Shown piece after piece: positions 35,725 through 44,545 of a stretch of DNA of 64,000 nucleotides (the stretch's first letter is position 1; the number at the start of each line of letters is the position of its first letter). A program made the position numbers and the translations under genes. Below the pieces are notes generated by a model. The model saw nothing but the letters and a program-made list of their open reading frames with translations, did no database searches and was not told where the DNA came from. The stretch lies in assembly GCF_041103235.1 (NCBI RefSeq), contig NZ_JBGCUN010000001.1:2294001-2358000 (forward strand), given 5' to 3'. The stretch is from Yoonia sp. R2331. Lineage in GTDB: Bacteria; Pseudomonadota; Alphaproteobacteria; Rhodobacterales; Rhodobacteraceae.

Positions 35725-37035
35725 CTAGACTTTGCCTTTCCATGGGATGAGCCAGCTTTCCAGTTTGCGCATGCCTACTTCGATCGCAAAACCGATGATG
35801 CCGATCACGATGATACCGACGATAATGATATCTGTGAGCTGGAATTTCGATGCGGTCACGATCATCTTGCCAAGCCCGACGTTCGCGGCAACAAGCTCCG
35901 CCGCAACAACGGTTCCCCAACAGACACCCATTGCAACCCGCGCCCCTGTAAAGATGTCTGGTAACGAGTTTGGAACAATCACCTTGCTCAGGATTTGCCA
36001 CTTAGACGCGCCCAGCGAGTAGGCAGCGTGAACCTTGGAAATCGCCACACCCGACACACCTGACCGGGCCGCGATAATCATGATCCATAGGGCAGCCAAG
36101 AAGAGCAGAACCACCTTTCCAAGCTCGCCGATGCCAAACCAGATGATGATCAACGGGATCAACGCAAGAGGTGGGATTGGGCGCATGAACTCAACGATGG
36201 GATCGAACCAGCCGCGCGCCCATCCGGTCAGGCCCATGGCGTAACCGATTGGCACACCGATCAGCGCACCGATGAAGAAGCCCAGCAACACCCGCTGCAA
36301 AGAGTAGCGTGTGTGCTCCCACAGGGTATAGCCCTGATAGCCCTCGACGTTCAGCCGGATGAAGCGATTGAACACAACCTCAGGTGCGGGCAGATAAAGA
36401 CGTGCCATCCGCAATCCTGTTGCCGGCGCAAATGTGGGGGTGCCCTTGTCTGTCAGACCAACCTCGCCTTCGGGCACAGAGAACTTTTGCCCCGGCTCAA
36501 CGGGCTGCCCGTTGATCGCAACAATGGTGGAGCCATCGCTCTTGGACACCTCATCGTTTTGCCAGACGTTGATAACCTTGAAGCCATAGCGCGCAACCGT
36601 GAGGCTATCGTTCTTGGCAAATCCTTCACCGGGCTCAATTTCGACAGCTGGAGGTTCGCGGCCGGGATTGCCCTCTGCATCCAAGGTTTGCTGAATGTCT
36701 TCGCGGTAGACCCGCATTGTGACCGTCGCGTCATCCGTGGTGCCGTCTTCCAGCTGCGCCGTGTAGGTGAACGTCATGTCACCTGAAAACGGACCGGGAA
36801 ACTTAGGGAGCGGAATGGCCGAGTTGGTGAAGGCCACCCAAAGCCAAAACACGGTGATCACCGAGACAACAGACGCGACACGGTTCGCTGTGATCGCGCT
36901 CTCATCGCCGAACGTCACGGTCTTCAGCTTGTTGAAGCCCTTCTTCTCGAAGGCGCTTTTGAACAGGCGTTTCGCAATCACAAATGAGCCGAAAAAGGCG
37001 CCCAAATAGAGGGCAAGTACGAGAATACCGGTCAT
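35725..37035 (-). CDS. ABC transporter permease, taurine/nitrate type, with periplasmic insert
   Basis: 436 residues, long for the TauC/SsuC group (about 250-280). The C-terminal ~230 residues are a standard BPD_transp_1 permease with EAA-loop AAYSLGASKWQILSKVIVPN. N-terminal additions: two membrane spans and, between roughly residues 80 and 205, a hydrophilic segment (DMTFTYTAQLEDGT...YREDIQQTL) that should lie in the periplasm. Overlaps the ATPase gene by ATGA. Substrate inferred from the binding protein; taurine is the likely class. Confidence 0.88.
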   Translation of the reverse strand: MTGILVLALYLGAFFGSFVIAKRLFKSAFEKKGFNKLKTVTFGDESAITANRVASVVSVITVFWLWVAFTNSAIPLPKFPGPFSGDMTFTYTAQLEDGTTDDATVTMRVYREDIQQTLDAEGNPGREPPAVEIEPGEGFAKNDSLTVARYGFKVINVWQNDEVSKSDGSTIVAINGQPVEPGQKFSVPEGEVGLTDKGTPTFAPATGLRMARLYLPAPEVVFNRFIRLNVEGYQGYTLWEHTRYSLQRVLLGFFIGALIGVPIGYAMGLTGWARGWFDPIVEFMRPIPPLALIPLIIIWFGIGELGKVVLLFLAALWIMIIAARSGVSGVAISKVHAAYSLGASKWQILSKVIVPNSLPDIFTGARVAMGVCWGTVVAAELVAANVGLGKMIVTASKFQLTDIIIVGIIVIGIIGFAIEVGMRKLESWLIPWKGKV

Positions 37036-37838
37036 GCGCTTTCCTCCGTCCGGCCCATGATTTCTTCTTCCATGTTCCAGATCATTTCGAGAATTTCTTC
37101 GCGGGTCGATGAGTAGTCTTTGTGCTTTTTGACTTCGCGCAGATCAGCGCCAACCCCGAGGTCCGCGAACGGCAAACGATACTCTTTGTGGACGCGACCT
37201 GGGCGGGGCGCCATGACAAGCAAGCGTTCGCCCAACAACAAAGCCTCTTCCACCGAGTGGGTAATCAGGATGATCGTTTTGCCGGTTTCTTTCCACAGAT
37301 CCAGCACAAGGCTTTGCATCTTTTCCCGTGTCAGCGCGTCCAAGGCACCCAGCGGCTCGTCCATCAAGATCACGTCCGGGTCATTGGCAAGGCAGCGGGC
37401 CAAGGCCACACGCTGCTGCATGCCGCCAGACAGCTCATAGATCGCTTTCTCCTTGAAGTCCTGAAGGCCGACGACCTCGAGAAGATGTTCGACCTTCTCT
37501 TTGCTTTCGGCCCGGCTCACGCCCTTCATATCAGGGCCAAAAGAGACGTTGTCGCGGACGTTCATCCACTCAAAAAGCGCGCCTTGCTGAAACACCATCC
37601 CGCGTTCGGGGCTGGGGCCGTCGACGACCTGATCATTCAGAATGATCCGGCCTTCGGTGGGGGCCAGAAAACCAGCGACAATATTGAGGAGCGTTGTCTT
37701 ACCGCAGCCCGAGGGACCAAGAACGCTCATGAGTTCACCGGATTTGATATCCAGCGTCACGTTCTGCAAAGCCTGAACATGCCCGCCATTGGGCAGGTCA
37801 AACCGCATCGAAATGTCATCTATAAGAAGCCCGGACAC
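37032..37838 (-). CDS. ABC transporter ATP-binding protein, taurine/nitrate type
   Basis: 268 residues. Walker A GPSGCGKTT, Q-loop MVFQQGALFEW, signature LSGGMQQR, Walker B VILMDEPLGALD and H-loop ITHSVEEA, as in TauB/SsuB/NrtD. Cytoplasmic motor of the importer with the permease (ATGA-coupled downstream). The binding-protein gene lies upstream across a 92-base gap containing an attenuator-like terminator. Confidence 0.93.
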   Translation of the reverse strand: MSGLLIDDISMRFDLPNGGHVQALQNVTLDIKSGELMSVLGPSGCGKTTLLNIVAGFLAPTEGRIILNDQVVDGPSPERGMVFQQGALFEWMNVRDNVSFGPDMKGVSRAESKEKVEHLLEVVGLQDFKEKAIYELSGGMQQRVALARCLANDPDVILMDEPLGALDALTREKMQSLVLDLWKETGKTIILITHSVEEALLLGERLLVMAPRPGRVHKEYRLPFADLGVGADLREVKKHKDYSSTREEILEMIWNMEEEIMGRTEESA

Positions 37839-37883
37839 TTGGTTCCCCCTCTTGTCTGGGTGCGCGCCTGCTGGCTGGCAGGC

Positions 37884-37917
37884 GAAAAAGAGAACGGGCC
37901 ACCTGCAGGCGGCCCGT
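37884..37917 (-). terminator. attenuator between binding-protein and ATPase genes
   Basis: ACGGGCC/GGCCCGT stem (37894-37900, 37911-37917) with CCTGCAGG in the loop; on the minus strand TCTCTTTTTC follows. A second perfect 6-bp dyad GCCTGC-N6-GCAGGC is at 37866-37883. Partial termination here would give more binding protein than transporter. Confidence 0.75.
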
Positions 37918-37930
37918 CCTTTTACGTGAC

Positions 37931-38920
37931 TTAGTTGGACAGAGGTCCGGTGTTCACGTTGTCCTCATAAGAGGCTTTGGCTGCGTCGATGGAACCGGCT
38001 GCCACGAAGACGTCTGCAACGCCTTTCATGAATTCTGCCGCGTTGCCGCCCATCCATGCTTCGGACAGCTGCTCTTCCACTGTCGGGAACACGAATGTGG
38101 ACAGTGTGGAGGCTGCGTCTTCTTCAGACATACCCGCGTCCTGCGCGATCACTGGCAGCATTTTCGCGTGGTTGGATTCATCCGCCCACATCGCGTTTGC
38201 GTTCGCTGTCACTTCGAGGAACTTTGCAACCATGTCGCTGTTCTCGGCCACGAAGGCTGTCGGCGCTGTTGTTGCGTCGAACACCAGGATGCCCAGCTCG
38301 GTCTTTTCTGCACCTGTCAGGAGCACGTTACCGGAATCGAGCATACGGCGCAGAGCACCTCCCCAACCGCAAGCCATGTCCACAGCGCCTTGGCTCAGAG
38401 CAGCTTCGCCCTCGGCAGGTGCCATGTCGACTACTTCCAGGCTGCCGACGTCAACACCGAAGTGGTCCATCTGCTTGAGGAAGCCGTAGTGCGCAGCAGT
38501 TCCGAGTGGAACAGCAACTTTCTTGCCTGCCAACTCAGCTGCGCTGTCTTTGTCAATCTCGAGGTCTGCACGCACAACGCAGTTGTCGTTGTCAGCATAG
38601 GACACAGCAACGTCAACAACCTGAAGGTCCTGACCTGCGGAGGTTGCAACAACGAAGGGCGGAATACCCTGAGAGACTGACAGCTGAACGTCACCAGAGG
38701 CCATCGCTGCGGACATCGCTGTTCCTGTGTCGAAGCTGACCCAGTTGATTTTTGTGCCCATTGCTTCTTCGTACATGCCGGTTTCTTTGGCAAACTGGAA
38801 CGGCATCGGCCACTCCAAGAAGTAGGCAACAGTGATTTCGCCGTGGCCGTCTGCCATGGCGGAGGTTGTGGACAGTGCTGCGGCAACGCCGAGGACCGTT
38901 CCCAGGATAGTAGATTTCAT
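37931..38920 (-). CDS. periplasmic substrate-binding protein, taurine type
   Basis: 329 residues with a Sec signal peptide (ILGTVLGVAAALSTTSAMA, cleavage before DGHGE). The mature protein is a cluster-E NMT1/TauA-like binding protein: ITVAYFLEWPMPFQFAKETG, WVSFDTGTAM, DVQLSVSQGIPPFVVA, KKVAVPLGTAAHYGFLKQM and ACGWGGALRRM. Roseobacter taurine-binding proteins I recall share the EWPMP start. Tpa, Xsc and TauR genes of taurine use are not in the window. Start at the ATG after GGGAGA. Confidence 0.85.
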   Translation of the reverse strand: MKSTILGTVLGVAAALSTTSAMADGHGEITVAYFLEWPMPFQFAKETGMYEEAMGTKINWVSFDTGTAMSAAMASGDVQLSVSQGIPPFVVATSAGQDLQVVDVAVSYADNDNCVVRADLEIDKDSAAELAGKKVAVPLGTAAHYGFLKQMDHFGVDVGSLEVVDMAPAEGEAALSQGAVDMACGWGGALRRMLDSGNVLLTGAEKTELGILVFDATTAPTAFVAENSDMVAKFLEVTANANAMWADESNHAKMLPVIAQDAGMSEEDAASTLSTFVFPTVEEQLSEAWMGGNAAEFMKGVADVFVAAGSIDAAKASYEDNVNTGPLSN

Positions 38921-39330
38921 TGTGTTCTCCCTAGTAGTTAAGTCACGCCTGCATGGAGTTGAAACTCCACATGGCGAAACTCTTTTTTTATCACGTAACA
39001 AGAGTGGATAAGTCGGCTTGTTCGTCAATTGTTTTCTTCGCAGTAAGCCTCATACATCCGAACGATACGTTCAAGCGCGCTCCGCTCATGCGATGTGCGT
39101 GAACTCCTGCTGTCATACACCTTTAGCCCCCCGAATCGATCAGTCCAGTTTGAGCTTGTGATCAGTCCACTTTGGCCGTGGGTTGATTTGGGTGGTGTGC
39201 GTCGAAGCTGAAAGGCACAAAATCGCTGACACCACACGCCGTTGCCTATTGCTTTCAGACTTCGGTGTTTGTCCACCGATAGAAGGGCACGCATCAACGT
39301 CGTTCATCGAACACGCGATTACCCCTCTTG
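38921..39330. other. upstream region of the binding-protein gene and unassigned DNA
   Basis: About 410 bases. The first 100, next to the binding protein, should hold its promoter. The rest has a 90-codon minus frame ending SALERIVRMYEAYCEENN that lacks a ribosome site and recognisable domain; possibly the tail of a decayed gene. No regulator of the taurine operon is here. Confidence 0.4.
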
Positions 39331-40155
39331 CTATCGCTTCGTCGCCTCTACGACCAATTGATCTATTGCGCTCGGTCCGCCCTTTGTTGCGAGTACGACC
39401 TCGCGACATGGCGCGTCATCAATCTGCGTCGCCTGCAGGCCAGCAATATCTTCCAGTGCCCGCCACTTCGGCAGTACCGCGCGGCCGAGGCCAGATGCGG
39501 CAAGGACGGCGATGCTTTGTGGGTCATCCATTTCGCAGACGATCTTCACATTAGGTATCGCGTTGGCGATCCACTTCCAAGCCAACCGTCCACAACATGT
39601 CGACCGGTCATAGAGGATCAGGCCTTCCGGACTATCAGCCTGATCTGACGCGACCATGACGAAGGGTTGAGCAGCGATGGGTGTCATCTGGATTGACTTG
39701 GGGCCGCCACTAGGCGGACGAACGACGATCGCCGCGTCGGTCTCATCGGCTTCCAGACTGCGAAGTAGCGACCGCGAGTCGCCCGGTGTGATGGTGAGCG
39801 CACATTCAGGCGCCCGATCCGCCAAGTGGCTTACGATGTTGGTTGCGTGGTCGGCCAGCGCCGTCGCGATCGAACTTAGCCGGTAGGGTCCGCTTAGGCC
39901 CGAGGCATCCAAGTCCGAGGTAAGCCGCCGCGTGTCCTCAACAATCCGCTGTAGACGCGGCACCATCCTCTGTGCCGCGGCAGTCGGTCTGACCGTTTGT
40001 CCCACCCGCTCGATAAGGCGGGTTCCAAACATGCGTTCCAGCGCTTGCATCCTCTGCGCAAGGGCCGCCGCGGTGAGGCCCTGTCGGCGCGCCGCAGCGG
40101 CAAGCGACCCCTCCTCGATCACGGTAAGGAGGCTTTGCGCAAAACGGGTATCCAT
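39331..40155 (-). CDS. LysR-family transcriptional regulator
   Basis: 274 residues, slightly short for the family (about 300). N-terminal winged helix: FAQSLLTVIEEGSLAAAARRQGLTAAALAQRMQALERMFG. The C-terminal effector domain reads DETDAAIVVRPP, ILYDRSTCCGR and VLAASGLGRAVLPKW. Divergent from the dehydrogenase/aminotransferase/RidA genes with a 93-base gap, the classical arrangement for a LysR protein controlling its neighbours. Good AAAGGAAAG ribosome site. Confidence 0.9.
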   Translation of the reverse strand: MDTRFAQSLLTVIEEGSLAAAARRQGLTAAALAQRMQALERMFGTRLIERVGQTVRPTAAAQRMVPRLQRIVEDTRRLTSDLDASGLSGPYRLSSIATALADHATNIVSHLADRAPECALTITPGDSRSLLRSLEADETDAAIVVRPPSGGPKSIQMTPIAAQPFVMVASDQADSPEGLILYDRSTCCGRLAWKWIANAIPNVKIVCEMDDPQSIAVLAASGLGRAVLPKWRALEDIAGLQATQIDDAPCREVVLATKGGPSAIDQLVVEATKR

Positions 40156-40248
40156 GACAAAAGCTTTCCTTTGGTTTGAAGCTGTCGGAACTTGTTATTC
40201 CAATTGTCCTTGCAATGGTAGCTGTGTGGCATCGAAAAGGAGTATCGC
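40156..40248. promoter_or_regulatory. divergent promoter region of LysR and its target operon
   Basis: 93 bases between divergent starts. An imperfect dyad CCAATTG-TCCTTG-CAATGG (around 40200-40218) is a candidate LysR box; I cannot place -35/-10 elements securely. Confidence 0.4.
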
Positions 40249-41220
40249 ATGTCGCTGTCGACGAACCACGCTTCCAAACAAGCACTCGTCATACCCTTCC
40301 TGACCAGAGCAGGCGCGGTGGAACGCGATCTTTGGATCGCCGCTTTGACGCCCTTGATGCAACCGCATGTGGTCAAGCCGTTGGCAGACCTGACGCCGCA
40401 GGAGCGGCGGGTTGCCCGAGTGGCGATCGTCGCCAATCCCGATCCAGCCGAGGTGGCGGAGCTTACGAACCTTGAATGGATCCAGAGTCTTTGGGCCGGG
40501 GTCGAGCGCCTCGTTGTCAGCCTTCCCACCGAAGTAGGCATCGCCCGCCTGGTCGATCCGGATCTCGCACGGACCATGGCAGAGGCGGTGTTGGCTTGGA
40601 CGCTTTACCTCCATCGCGATATGCCCGCCTATCGCAGGCAGCAAACCAAGGGCCTTTGGAACCAGCGCGACTATCGGCCTGCTCGAGACATTGGCGTGGG
40701 TGTTCTGGGTCTTGGCGCACTCGGCCGCGAGGCCACCGCAATCCTTTCCCGGCACGGCTATCGGACGATGGGCTGGGCTCGGAGCGCGCGCGACATACCC
40801 GGGGTGGAGACGTTCCATGGCGATGTCGGGCTAAATGCAATGCTTGCCCAGACCGATATCGCGGTGGTCCTCCTGCCGCTGACCGACCAGACGCGGGGTT
40901 TATTGAACAAAACACGGCTGGGCCGGATGCGGCCGCAGGCTGAGGTCATCAACTTTGGGCGTGGGTCCGTGATCCCGGTCGATGACCTGATCGAAACCTT
41001 GGACGAAGGTCACATTTCCCATGCCGTTCTGGACGTCTTCGAGCGGGAGCCGCTGCCTTCGGACGATCCGCTTTGGACCCGTTCCGATATCACGATCCTG
41101 CCCCATATCTCCGCGCCCACAGGACGCGGGAGCGCCGCCGCCATCGCAGCCACCGCTATCCACGATTTCTACCGAACAGGGTCAACGCCTGACCTGATTG
41201 ACCGCGCGCGTGGCTACTGA
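40249..41220 (+). CDS. D-2-hydroxyacid dehydrogenase (glyoxylate/hydroxypyruvate reductase A-like)
   Basis: 323 residues. NAD(P)-binding VGVLGLGALGREATAIL around residues 147-163, then catalytic Arg (NFGRGSVIP), Glu (VFEREPLP) and His (LPHISAPTGRG) in the usual spacing. Closest in feel to the GhrA subgroup, which reduces glyoxylate or hydroxypyruvate and related 2-ketoacids. The 2-ketoacid could be the product of the aminotransferase next door. Strong AAAGGAG ribosome site; followed 19 bases later by the aminotransferase gene. Confidence 0.9.
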   Translation: MSLSTNHASKQALVIPFLTRAGAVERDLWIAALTPLMQPHVVKPLADLTPQERRVARVAIVANPDPAEVAELTNLEWIQSLWAGVERLVVSLPTEVGIARLVDPDLARTMAEAVLAWTLYLHRDMPAYRRQQTKGLWNQRDYRPARDIGVGVLGLGALGREATAILSRHGYRTMGWARSARDIPGVETFHGDVGLNAMLAQTDIAVVLLPLTDQTRGLLNKTRLGRMRPQAEVINFGRGSVIPVDDLIETLDEGHISHAVLDVFEREPLPSDDPLWTRSDITILPHISAPTGRGSAAAIAATAIHDFYRTGSTPDLIDRARGY

Positions 41221-41239
41221 CACCTCAAAGGATTACAGC

Positions 41240-42460
41240 ATGACTATTCACGACACTTTCGCCGCCATGCAGAGTGGTGCAGCACCGGGTCAGGAGATCC
41301 GTGCAGGAACGGAGATGCCTATCGAGGCAATCGGCGAGGCGCTAACCGGCACACCTGTCGACTTCTCCCACGGAGATGTGGACGCCCACCAACCGATCCC
41401 TGGCGCGAGAGATGCGTGGCTTGAAGGCTTCGCGGCAGGGGGGCGGCAAGCCTATACCGAATATCGCGGTGATGTGGACTTGCGGCAGAAGCTAGCTTTG
41501 CATCTGGCCGCTTTCACCGGAGCGCCCGTTGATGGGGTGAACGGCCTTATTCTGACCCCCGGCACCCAAGGGGCGCTGTTTCTTGCGATGGGGGCCTGCG
41601 TCACGCGCGGCACGAAGATCGCTGTGCTGGAGCCCGACTACTTCGCCAACCGGAAGATAGCCGTCTTTCTCGGCGGCGAGGTTGTGTCGGTCCCGTTCTT
41701 ATACGGTTCTAGTGCCAAAAGTGCGGGGCAAGGGAACGGCCCCGACCTTGTAGCCCTGGAATCCGCCTTTGAGGCTGGAACCAAGGTGTTGATCTATTCG
41801 ACGCCCAACAATCCAACAGGTGCCATCACTGGCGGGGACGTGACCCAGCAAATTGGTGTTCTTGCGGCGCGCCATGGGGTCACAGTGATCGTCGACCAAC
41901 TCTATTCCCGAATGCTGTATCCTGGCGAGACAATCCCTCATCTGCGGGCGATGAGCACAAGGCCCAAGCAGATGATGACGGTGATGGGGCCCTCCAAGAC
42001 AGAGTCCCTCAGCGGGTTTCGCCTTGGGGCGGCCTTCGGATCTGCCGAACTGATCGACCGCATGGAGAAATTGCAAGCCATCGTATCGCTGCGTGCGGCG
42101 GGCTACAGTCAAGCCGCACTCTCGACGTGGTTCGAGGAGCCCAAAGGCTGGATGGCCAAAAGGATCGAGGCGCACCGAGCTATTCGCGACGATCTGTTGC
42201 GGACCTTTCGCGAGGCCCAGTGGGAAGTAACGACACCGCAGGCGGGCAGCTATCTCTATCCCCGTCTCCCGAAGCTGTCAGTCGGTCTGAGCACATTCGT
42301 CCGGCTCTTGCGACTTCAAGCCAACGTCATTGTCACCCCAGGGACCGAGTTTGCACCCGGCGACACCGACCGCATCCGCTTGAACTTCTCGCAAGATCAC
42401 GCGGCGGCCGTAGCAGCGGCCGATCGGATCGTTGCACTTGCGCGGAGGTACGCCGAATGA
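41240..42460 (+). CDS. PLP-dependent class I/II aminotransferase
   Basis: 406 residues. Fold-type I features: LTPGTQGALFLAMGACV, YSTPNNPTGAI (the Asn that contacts PLP), VIVDQLYSRMLYPG with the cofactor Asp, GPSKTESLSGFRLG with the Schiff-base Lys, and RIRLNFS near the C-terminus carrying the substrate carboxylate Arg. Substrate open. Start at the ATG after AAAGGA; an earlier frame overlaps the dehydrogenase. Its stop overlaps the RidA start (ATGA). Confidence 0.9.
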   Translation: MTIHDTFAAMQSGAAPGQEIRAGTEMPIEAIGEALTGTPVDFSHGDVDAHQPIPGARDAWLEGFAAGGRQAYTEYRGDVDLRQKLALHLAAFTGAPVDGVNGLILTPGTQGALFLAMGACVTRGTKIAVLEPDYFANRKIAVFLGGEVVSVPFLYGSSAKSAGQGNGPDLVALESAFEAGTKVLIYSTPNNPTGAITGGDVTQQIGVLAARHGVTVIVDQLYSRMLYPGETIPHLRAMSTRPKQMMTVMGPSKTESLSGFRLGAAFGSAELIDRMEKLQAIVSLRAAGYSQAALSTWFEEPKGWMAKRIEAHRAIRDDLLRTFREAQWEVTTPQAGSYLYPRLPKLSVGLSTFVRLLRLQANVIVTPGTEFAPGDTDRIRLNFSQDHAAAVAAADRIVALARRYAE

Positions 42461-42888
42461 GGCGCGATCCCCGCCCACAGGGGCTCTACCGTGCGGCCAA
42501 ACGGCATCAAAACCTGATCTGGACCGCGGGCATGACGCCGCGTGAAGGTGACGCGTTGATATTCCACGGAGCGATCGGCGCGGCAGACGATCCCGGGATG
42601 CACCGCGCGGCAGTCGAGCTTGCTGCCAGCAACGCGATCGCTGCAGCCGAGGGTCAGCTTGCGCCGAATGAGCTGCTGACCTGCATTCTTTCGATGACCG
42701 TCTTCATGGCTGCGGAACCTGGCTTCAAAGCCCACGCGGCCGTTGCTGATCACGCTTCACGCTTTATCGAAGACCGGCTCGGACCCGACGCAATCGGCAC
42801 TCGCGCCGCTGTTGGCGTTGCGTCTCTTCCTGGCGATGCAGCGATTGAGATCTGCTTGGTGGCCAGCGCTGGCAACAAGATTGGATGA
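42457..42888 (+). CDS. RidA family protein (enamine/imine deaminase-like)
   Basis: 143 residues. YjgF/RidA/UK114 fold: begins GLYRAAKRHQNLIWTAGMTP, then ELLTCILSMTVFMAAEPGF and RAAVGVASLPGDAAIEICLVA, with the Arg of TRAAVGV at the position that binds the substrate carboxylate. RidA proteins hydrolyse reactive enamines/imines released by PLP enzymes, which fits the coupled aminotransferase. Start set by the ATGA overlap, because the longer frame runs inside the aminotransferase gene. Confidence 0.88.
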   Translation: MRRDPRPQGLYRAAKRHQNLIWTAGMTPREGDALIFHGAIGAADDPGMHRAAVELAASNAIAAAEGQLAPNELLTCILSMTVFMAAEPGFKAHAAVADHASRFIEDRLGPDAIGTRAAVGVASLPGDAAIEICLVASAGNKIG

Positions 42889-43205
42889 GGCTAGAAACCT
42901 TCGCGCCAATCGCGCACGAAACCACGTAAGCCCCCCCCCTGTCCCAAGGCCGATTGCAAGGCGCGACACCCTCAGCGCGACCGGAAACGCGAATGACGAC
43001 GCGGTCAGTTGCGGCGTGCCCATTTGGCACACATTGTCCGTGTTGATCTACGAGACAGAGATCACAGCGATTATCCCAAAGATCATCGGACCCGCTAGCT
43101 GATGTAATTCCTGCTAGATTGGCCCTGATGTCAGATTACTCTTGTCGGCCACGTCCATCCCCTTTTGAGAACTCAAGCAAAATGCTTGGTAGGCGCCAAG
43201 ATCAT
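42889..43205. other. intergenic stretch without a recognisable gene
   Basis: 317 bases between the RidA and topoisomerase stops (convergent). Contains a run of nine C at about 42932-42940 and no clear terminator hairpin. Overlapping short frames show no family signature; probably a boundary of the LysR cassette. Confidence 0.4.
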
Positions 43206-44171
43206 TCAGTTTTCGAGAAGTCCCAGAAGACGTTGTTCGGTCAATCGCAGGCCAGACCGTTCCCGAGGCGCGATATCAGGCGCGGGTGCCCCTGCAAGCG
43301 CGATGACGTCCGGATGGACGTAGCTGTTGCGTGCGATTGTAGGTGTATTGCGCAAAACCTTTGCGGCCGCATCGGCCATATCCTTGATCGTCGCCTCGCC
43401 AGTAAGCGCCACCTCTAGCGCGGCGCATGACCCAGCCCAGGTGCGAAAGGTCTTGGCGGTGATCCCCGCGTCCAGCCCGCCTGCTTCGCTGATATAGCTG
43501 TTGAGCGCCTCAGAGCTTAGAGTTTGAGCGATACCATCGTCATCGACCCACGACAAAAGGGTCGCCCCCGGCAGGTCATTGATTTTGCCCAAGACGCGCG
43601 CAAGCTTTGCATCGCTCAGCTTGCGTCGCACCTGCTGCCCGCCTTTCGCGCGATAGCGCAAGTCAATCGCATTCTTCGCCAACGAGACGTGCTTGTTGCG
43701 CAGCGTCAACGCGCCATATGTCCCGTTTTCCGCGGCATATTGCGGGCTACCGACACGCAGACCGGTCCGGTCAATCAACGTGACTGCGGCAGCCAGCGCG
43801 AACACCTTTTCGCCAACGGTTGCATCAAGGTCCTTTTGAACACGGCGTCTGATCCGTGGCAAAGCGGCCCCGAACCCAGCCAGTTGTTCAAATTTCACCT
43901 CTGCCTGTGCGCGCGTCCAGTCGGGGTGATACAGGTATTGTTTTCGGCCCTTGGCATCGCGCCCTGTTGCACGCAGATGACCATTTTCGATCGGTGACAT
44001 CCATACGTCGACATAAGCCGGCGGCACGGCCAGTTGCGCAAGGCGGTCCCGTTCTAACTGGTCCGTGATCAATTGCCCATCTGGATCGAAATAGGAAAAG
44101 CCCCTGCCCCTTGGTTTTCGCAAGATGCCGGGTTCACTGTCGGGGTAATATGTCAGCCCAGGCGCATTCAC
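43206..44171 (-). CDS. DNA topoisomerase IB (poxvirus/bacterial type)
   Basis: 321 residues. Relaxes supercoils through a 3'-phosphotyrosine. Catalytic residues in family context: Arg in RTGLRVGS, Lys in RYRAKGGQ, Arg in TAKTFRTWAGS and Tyr in ARNSYVHP, about 35 residues from the end. N-terminal domain with PPAYVDVWMSPIENGHLRATG, typical of bacterial TopIB. ATGA-coupled to the upstream DUF2945 gene, under an EcfG-type promoter at 44414-44438. Confidence 0.93.
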   Translation of the reverse strand: MNAPGLTYYPDSEPGILRKPRGRGFSYFDPDGQLITDQLERDRLAQLAVPPAYVDVWMSPIENGHLRATGRDAKGRKQYLYHPDWTRAQAEVKFEQLAGFGAALPRIRRRVQKDLDATVGEKVFALAAAVTLIDRTGLRVGSPQYAAENGTYGALTLRNKHVSLAKNAIDLRYRAKGGQQVRRKLSDAKLARVLGKINDLPGATLLSWVDDDGIAQTLSSEALNSYISEAGGLDAGITAKTFRTWAGSCAALEVALTGEATIKDMADAAAKVLRNTPTIARNSYVHPDVIALAGAPAPDIAPRERSGLRLTEQRLLGLLEN

Positions 44172-44380
44172 GCCTTGCTCACTTCTGACGCGAGTTTGAG
44201 GACCAATGTGCCGTCTTCTTGTTTGATCTCAAGGGCGGGATCATCATCAGAGCCATTGCGCGTCACCTCTGATCCTTTGATCGTGCGCGTGACCGATGTT
44301 GTGTTGATCTTTTCAACCTCACCCCCGGCGGTGCCGTTGCCCCACGCCCATTCAACTTTGTCGCCAGACTGAATGCTCAT
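44168..44380 (-). CDS. DUF2945 (HVA1/TUDOR-like) protein
   Basis: 70 residues. Pattern SGDKVEWAWGNGTAGGEVEKI then RTIKGSEVTRNGSDDDPALEI, typical of the hypervirulence-associated/TUDOR-like small domain (DUF2945). Cytoplasmic, function unknown. It precedes and is coupled to topoisomerase IB. The EcfG-type promoter ends 34 bases before the ATG. Confidence 0.88.
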   Translation of the reverse strand: MSIQSGDKVEWAWGNGTAGGEVEKINTTSVTRTIKGSEVTRNGSDDDPALEIKQEDGTLVLKLASEVSKA

Positions 44381-44413
44381 CGCCTCTCTCCACTTGATCT
44401 ATTTGGCAGGCGC

Positions 44414-44438
44414 AACGCTTGGGGCGCAGAAGTGTTCC
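44414..44438 (-). promoter_or_regulatory. EcfG-type promoter for DUF2945-topoisomerase IB
   Basis: Minus strand GGAAC-N17-GTT: GGAAC at 44438-44434, GTT at 44416-44414, 34 bases from the start codon. Confidence 0.8.
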
Positions 44439-44545
44439 CACGCGTCGCGCCGCAGCCAGTGCATTTTCCAAGATCACAGCAGGCGGGAACGAACAGCGCC
44501 GCGCGCGGGTCGGTCCGGCGATTTCAACTCAAACAAGAGAACCCC

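Noticed and set aside
39025-39297. 90-codon minus-strand frame
   Set aside because: No ribosome site and no domain. Only the last 20 residues look protein-like, possibly a decayed gene tail.
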